Positions 6,471 to 8,662 of a DNA stretch of 8,662 nucleotides are shown here, one piece after another (positions within the stretch are counted from its first letter, which is position 1; every line of letters begins with the position of its first letter). A model generated the notes under the pieces. It made no database searches. It worked only from the letters and a program-made list of their open reading frames with translations, and was not told the origin of the DNA. Made by a program: the position numbers and the translations under genes. The stretch is from NCBI GenBank assembly GCA_038248745.1, contig JBBRXC010000067.1, positions 1 to 8,662 of the forward strand. Reading direction: 5' to 3'. This DNA is from JAENWH01 sp038248745. Its GTDB lineage: Bacteria; Bacillota; Clostridia; Peptostreptococcales; Anaerovoracaceae.

Positions 6471-6507
6471 ATGAACTCAATTAAAGTATTAGAAAAGGGG
6501 ACATTCA

Positions 6508-7116
6508 ATGAGAAAAGGCCAGCTGTTTGTAGTTTCTGGGCCATCTGGTGCAGGAAAAGGAAGTATTTGTCAGAAACTTGTGAAAGAGCTAGATGTTGAG
6601 TTGTCAATTTCTATGACGACTAGACTGCCTCGGCCGGCAGAAATTCAAGGCGTAAACTATTATTTCGTCACTCGGGATGAATTTATGGAATCCATTGATC
6701 AAGGGGATTTACTAGAATATGCTGAGGTATACGGAAATTTTTACGGAACGCCAAAGCAAAAGGTGTTAGATAAACTTGCAACAGGTAAAGATGTGGTTTT
6801 AGAAATAGACATACAAGGGGCATTGAAAGTTAGAAATGAATATCCACAGGGAATATATATTTTCATTTTGCCACCGTCGATGACAGAACTTAGAACTCGA
6901 ATAACCAGAAGAGGGTCGGATAGTCCTGACTCCATTGAATTAAGGCTAGGGGAGACATTAACAGAGGTGTCTTATATTGATCAGTACAATTATTGCGTTG
7001 TGAATGGGGACCTGGAAGAAGCAGTTGCCAGAGTAAAAGCTATTATATTAGCTGAACACTCTAGAGTTTCAGAACAAATTTACGGGCTTATCAAGAATTA
7101 TAAGGAGGAAGTATAA
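6508..7116 (+). CDS. gmk: Guanylate kinase
   Basis: The 202-residue cytosolic enzyme phosphorylates GMP (and dGMP) to GDP with ATP. It carries the P-loop GPSGAGKG (11-18) and the GMP-binding block SMTTRLPRPAE (35-45), where the usual RPGE reads RPAE. Further blocks are the EYAEVYGNFYGTP segment (70-82), EIDIQGA (99-105), ILPPS (120-124) and the lid arginines in LRTRITRRGSDS (128-139). The length is typical. ATG 6508 is preceded by AAAAGGGG (6493-6500) at 7 nt. The gene has its own strong promoter and is followed without any gap by rpoZ, an arrangement common in Firmicutes. Confidence 0.97.
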   Translation: MRKGQLFVVSGPSGAGKGSICQKLVKELDVELSISMTTRLPRPAEIQGVNYYFVTRDEFMESIDQGDLLEYAEVYGNFYGTPKQKVLDKLATGKDVVLEIDIQGALKVRNEYPQGIYIFILPPSMTELRTRITRRGSDSPDSIELRLGETLTEVSYIDQYNYCVVNGDLEEAVARVKAIILAEHSRVSEQIYGLIKNYKEEV

Positions 7117-7308
7117 ATGTTATATCCATCAGTGAACGAAATAAGAAAAAAGGCTGACAGCAGATACACACTAGTAGTATTGGCAGCAAAGAGAGCCAGA
7201 GATATTGTTGAAGGGAAGCCTAAACTTACTACATCAGAATCAGACAAACCGGTATCTATTGCAGCTCATGAAATCATGGAAGATCTGATCACTTATAGAA
7301 GAGACTAA
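7117..7308 (+). CDS. rpoZ: DNA-directed RNA polymerase omega subunit
   Basis: The 63-residue omega subunit stabilises beta' folding and RNA polymerase assembly. The conserved core SRYTLVVLAAKRAR (15-28) is followed by a GKPKL segment and KPVSIAAHEIMEDLI (44-58), the usual pattern. The ATG directly follows the gmk stop. The AAGGAGG SD (7102-7108) lies inside the gmk 3' end at 8-nt spacing, so the two genes are co-transcribed and probably translationally coupled. An intrinsic terminator follows. Confidence 0.95.
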   Translation: MLYPSVNEIRKKADSRYTLVVLAAKRARDIVEGKPKLTTSESDKPVSIAAHEIMEDLITYRRD

Positions 7309-7330
7309 TAGAAAATACGAATAATATTTA

Positions 7331-7358
7331 GCGGCGGTAATACCCGCCGCTTTTGTGT
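7331..7358 (+). terminator. Intrinsic terminator of gmk-rpoZ
   Basis: GCGGCGG (7331-7337) pairs with CCGCCGC (7344-7350) around a 6-nt loop, followed by TTTTGTGT. It lies 22 bp after the rpoZ stop. The GC-rich stem in AT-rich surroundings makes this unambiguous, and it separates rpoZ from the LytTR gene. Confidence 0.93.
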
Positions 7359-7400
7359 TATAACAGCTGTAAATTAGCGTTTAAAAAATTACAGTTATTG

Positions 7401-7429
7401 TTGAATCTGCTTGAAAATTCTGATAATAT
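7401..7429 (+). promoter_or_regulatory. Candidate promoter of the LytTR gene
   Basis: TTGAAT (7401-7406), a 17-bp spacer and TAATAT (7424-7429) preceded by TGA, an extended -10. Start would be near 7436, about 22 nt before the ATG. It lies downstream of the rpoZ terminator. Confidence 0.48.
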
Positions 7430-7445
7430 TTGTAAAATCATATCT

Positions 7446-7453
7446 GGAGGTGG
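7446..7453 (+). promoter_or_regulatory. Ribosome binding site that fixes the LytTR gene start at 7458
   Basis: GGAGGTGG lies just before ATG 7458. The frame stays open further upstream to a TTG at 7353, but that would start inside the terminator T tract and encode nothing resembling the family. Confidence 0.82.
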
Positions 7454-7457
7454 CAGA

Positions 7458-7826
7458 ATGGATAGATTTATTCCTGTAATCAAGCCCAGATTAAGCATAA
7501 AGGTTAATGTAGATGAGATATTATATATAGAACAGTATCTTAGGAAAACCAAGATCATTACAGAAACAGAAACCCATGAAATGTATTCCAAAATCGATGA
7601 TTACCTAGTATATCTAGGAAGTAATTTCTTGAAATGCCATAGAAGTTTATATGTCAATATGGACAAGATTATTTCCATGAAAGAACAAAGTATTGTTTTC
7701 TTCAATGGAAACAGTTTATATTTAAGTAGAGATAAGTTCACTGCAGCAAGACAGTACTTCTCTCGTTATATTACTTGTAATAAAAATCTGCTTGTATGTA
7801 TATTTTTTTCTTGCAATTTTTGTTGA
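7458..7826 (+). CDS. Stand-alone LytTR-type DNA-binding protein
   Basis: The 122-residue protein consists essentially of one LytTR domain. It runs from SIKVNVDEILYIEQYLRKTKI (about 13-33) through EMYSKIDDYL (41-50) and FLKCHRSLYVNMDKI (57-71) to NGNSLYLSRDKF (83-94). The HRS-x-VN motif and the flanking beta-rich segments are hallmarks. LytTR domains usually form the output half of response regulators such as AgrA and LytR and bind paired 9-bp direct repeats one helical face apart. No receiver domain or membrane segment precedes it, so the input signal is unknown. After residue 104 comes an unusual tail with four cysteines (107, 114, 119, 122) among Ile/Phe/Leu. The same DNA contains the rpsB promoter, so the tail may have arisen by loss of an earlier stop. 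The family call is firm; its targets are not known. Confidence 0.88.
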   Translation: MDRFIPVIKPRLSIKVNVDEILYIEQYLRKTKIITETETHEMYSKIDDYLVYLGSNFLKCHRSLYVNMDKIISMKEQSIVFFNGNSLYLSRDKFTAARQYFSRYITCNKNLLVCIFFSCNFC

Positions 7827-7839
7827 CTTGTAGTATAGT
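7811..7839 (+). promoter_or_regulatory. Candidate rpsB promoter inside the LytTR gene's 3' end
   Basis: TTGCAA (7811-7816), a 17-bp spacer and TATAGT (7834-7839). The -35 lies in the last codons of the LytTR gene. Transcription would start near 7846, leaving a leader of about 120 nt. Confidence 0.6.
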
Positions 7840-7845
7840 TTTTGT

Positions 7846-7965
7846 TGGTCTATCAATACATTTAGGCCGTAAATATTTGTCACACCTAATCACTTAAAGG
7901 TTGGTGCCTTTACAGGTTGCTTTTAAGGAAAATTAGGTGGAAGGTAAAAACCAGGAGGATAAAAA
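7846..7965 (+). ncRNA. Structured 5' leader of rpsB, candidate S2 autoregulatory element
   Basis: An 8-bp stem CACCTAAT/ATTAGGTG (7883-7890 with 7932-7939) encloses a second 8-bp stem CTTAAAGG/CTTTTAAG (7893-7900 with 7920-7927, one G-U pair) and a 19-nt loop. A competing hairpin TAAAGG/CCTTTA (7895-7900 with 7907-7912) uses the same 5' arm. The AGGAGG SD (7953-7958) follows 13 nt after the outer stem. In E. coli S2 represses rpsB through its leader. A similar role here is inferred; I do not recognise a named RNA family. Confidence 0.5.
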
Positions 7966-8662
7966 ATGTCAGTAATTTCAATGAAACAACTACTTGAAGC
8001 CGGTGTACATTTCGGACACCAAACCAGAAGATGGAACCCAAAGATGGCTCCTTACATCTTCACAGAGAGAAATGGAATCTACATTATCGATTTACAGAAA
8101 ACTGTAAAAAAAATTGATGAAGCTTATGATTTCATGAGACAAATTGGAGAAACAGGGAAACCAGTACTTTTTGTAGGGACTAAAAAACAGGCGCAGACAG
8201 CAATTGAAGATGAAGCGAAGAGATGCGGAATGTTCTTTGTCAATCAAAGATGGTTAGGCGGAATGCTTACAAACCATAAAACAATTTCTGGAAGAATTAA
8301 AAGATTATATGAAATTAACGCAATGGAAACAGATGGAACTTTCGAAAAACTTGGAAAGAAAGAAGTCTTGAAACTTAGACTTGAATTGATCAGACTGGAA
8401 AAGTTTTTAGGCGGTATCAAGGATATGAAGGGAATGCCGGGCGCATTGTTCATAGTTGATCCTAAAAAAGAAAGAATTGCTGTTAAAGAAGCTAGAATTC
8501 TTGGAATTCCAATCATTGGTATTGTAGATACAAATTGTGATCCTGATGATGTAGATTTTATCATTCCAGCGAATGATGATGCAATCAGAGCGGTTAAACT
8601 AATTGCTGGAAAAATGGCGGATGCTATTATTGAAGCAAATCAAGGCGAAAGCTATGATGAAG
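7966..8662 (+). CDS. rpsB: 30S ribosomal protein S2 (3' end outside window)
   Basis: The open frame from ATG 7966 runs off the window after 232 codons with no stop; about 230-260 residues is usual. The protein starts MSVISMKQLLEAGVHFGHQTRRWNPKM, the universal S2 N-terminus. It continues with YIFTERNGIYIIDLQKT, VLFVGTKKQAQ, FVNQRWLGGMLTN and a PGALFIVDPKKERIAV segment, then IPIIGIVDTNCDPD and IPANDDAIRA near the end. S2 is a late-assembling 30S protein needed for S1 binding where S1 is present. The AGGAGG SD at 7-nt spacing is strong. In most bacteria tsf (elongation factor Ts) follows; that would lie beyond this window. Confidence 0.97.
   Translation, partial: MSVISMKQLLEAGVHFGHQTRRWNPKMAPYIFTERNGIYIIDLQKTVKKIDEAYDFMRQIGETGKPVLFVGTKKQAQTAIEDEAKRCGMFFVNQRWLGGMLTNHKTISGRIKRLYEINAMETDGTFEKLGKKEVLKLRLELIRLEKFLGGIKDMKGMPGALFIVDPKKERIAVKEARILGIPIIGIVDTNCDPDDVDFIIPANDDAIRAVKLIAGKMADAIIEANQGESYDE

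Noticed and set aside
7376..7399. AGCGTTTAA and ACAGTTATT as an autoregulatory LytTR site pair upstream of the LytTR gene
   Set aside because: The offset is only 15 bp, not 21-22, and both 9-mers deviate from the known motif.
7353..7457. Upstream extension of the LytTR protein to a TTG at 7353
   Set aside because: That start falls in the T tract of the rpoZ terminator, and the proper SD and ATG lie at 7446-7460.
8244..8564. Minus-strand 106-codon open frame inside rpsB
   Set aside because: It is antisense to highly conserved S2 codons, has no SD and resembles no known protein.

Overview
The window is AT-rich, densely packed bacterial chromosome. Low-GC codon choice (AGA, GGA, AAA-rich), strong AGGAGG-type ribosome binding sites, DivIVA, a bacterial RqcH and the yicC-gmk-rpoZ order all point to a Firmicute. 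Clostridia (Eubacteriales) is the best guess. A Eubacterium/Acetobacterium-like anaerobe would fit, but the sequence alone does not settle the genus. A possible Gin/CsfB-like zinc-binding mini-protein hints at a spore former.

Layout. (1) 1-2389, + strand: a tight operon made of the 3' end of divIVA, then lspA (lipoprotein signal peptidase), an RluD-type pseudouridine synthase that overlaps lspA by 17 bp, and a flavin-reductase-like FMN protein 1 bp further on. It ends in a 22-bp tandem duplication and a hairpin. (2) 2390-2804: an otherwise gene-poor gap. On the minus strand it holds a 33-codon gene with two CxxC motifs and a good ribosome binding site. (3) 2805-3629, + strand: a monoglyceride-lipase-type alpha/beta hydrolase, convergent with (4) rqcH (NFACT/FbpA family) at 3650-5365 on the minus strand. 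(5) yicC, transcribed divergently from rqcH. Its stop codon lies inside the first unit of a five-copy 21-bp tandem repeat (6332-6436) that runs up to the -35 box of a strong promoter for (6) gmk-rpoZ. These two genes abut with no gap and end in a clear intrinsic terminator. (7) 7458-7826: a stand-alone LytTR DNA-binding protein with an odd Cys-rich hydrophobic tail. Its 3' end overlaps the promoter of (8) rpsB, which has a roughly 120-nt leader with nested, partly mutually exclusive stems. rpsB runs off the window.

Functionally this is mostly housekeeping: pole and septum organisation, lipoprotein maturation, rRNA modification, ribosome rescue, RNA turnover, GMP to GDP conversion, RNA polymerase omega and ribosomal protein S2. 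The points worth a second look are the helically phased 21-bp array at the gmk promoter and its possible link to the nearby LytTR regulator, the unlisted zinc mini-protein, the rpsB leader, and the apparent absence of remA between yicC and gmk.
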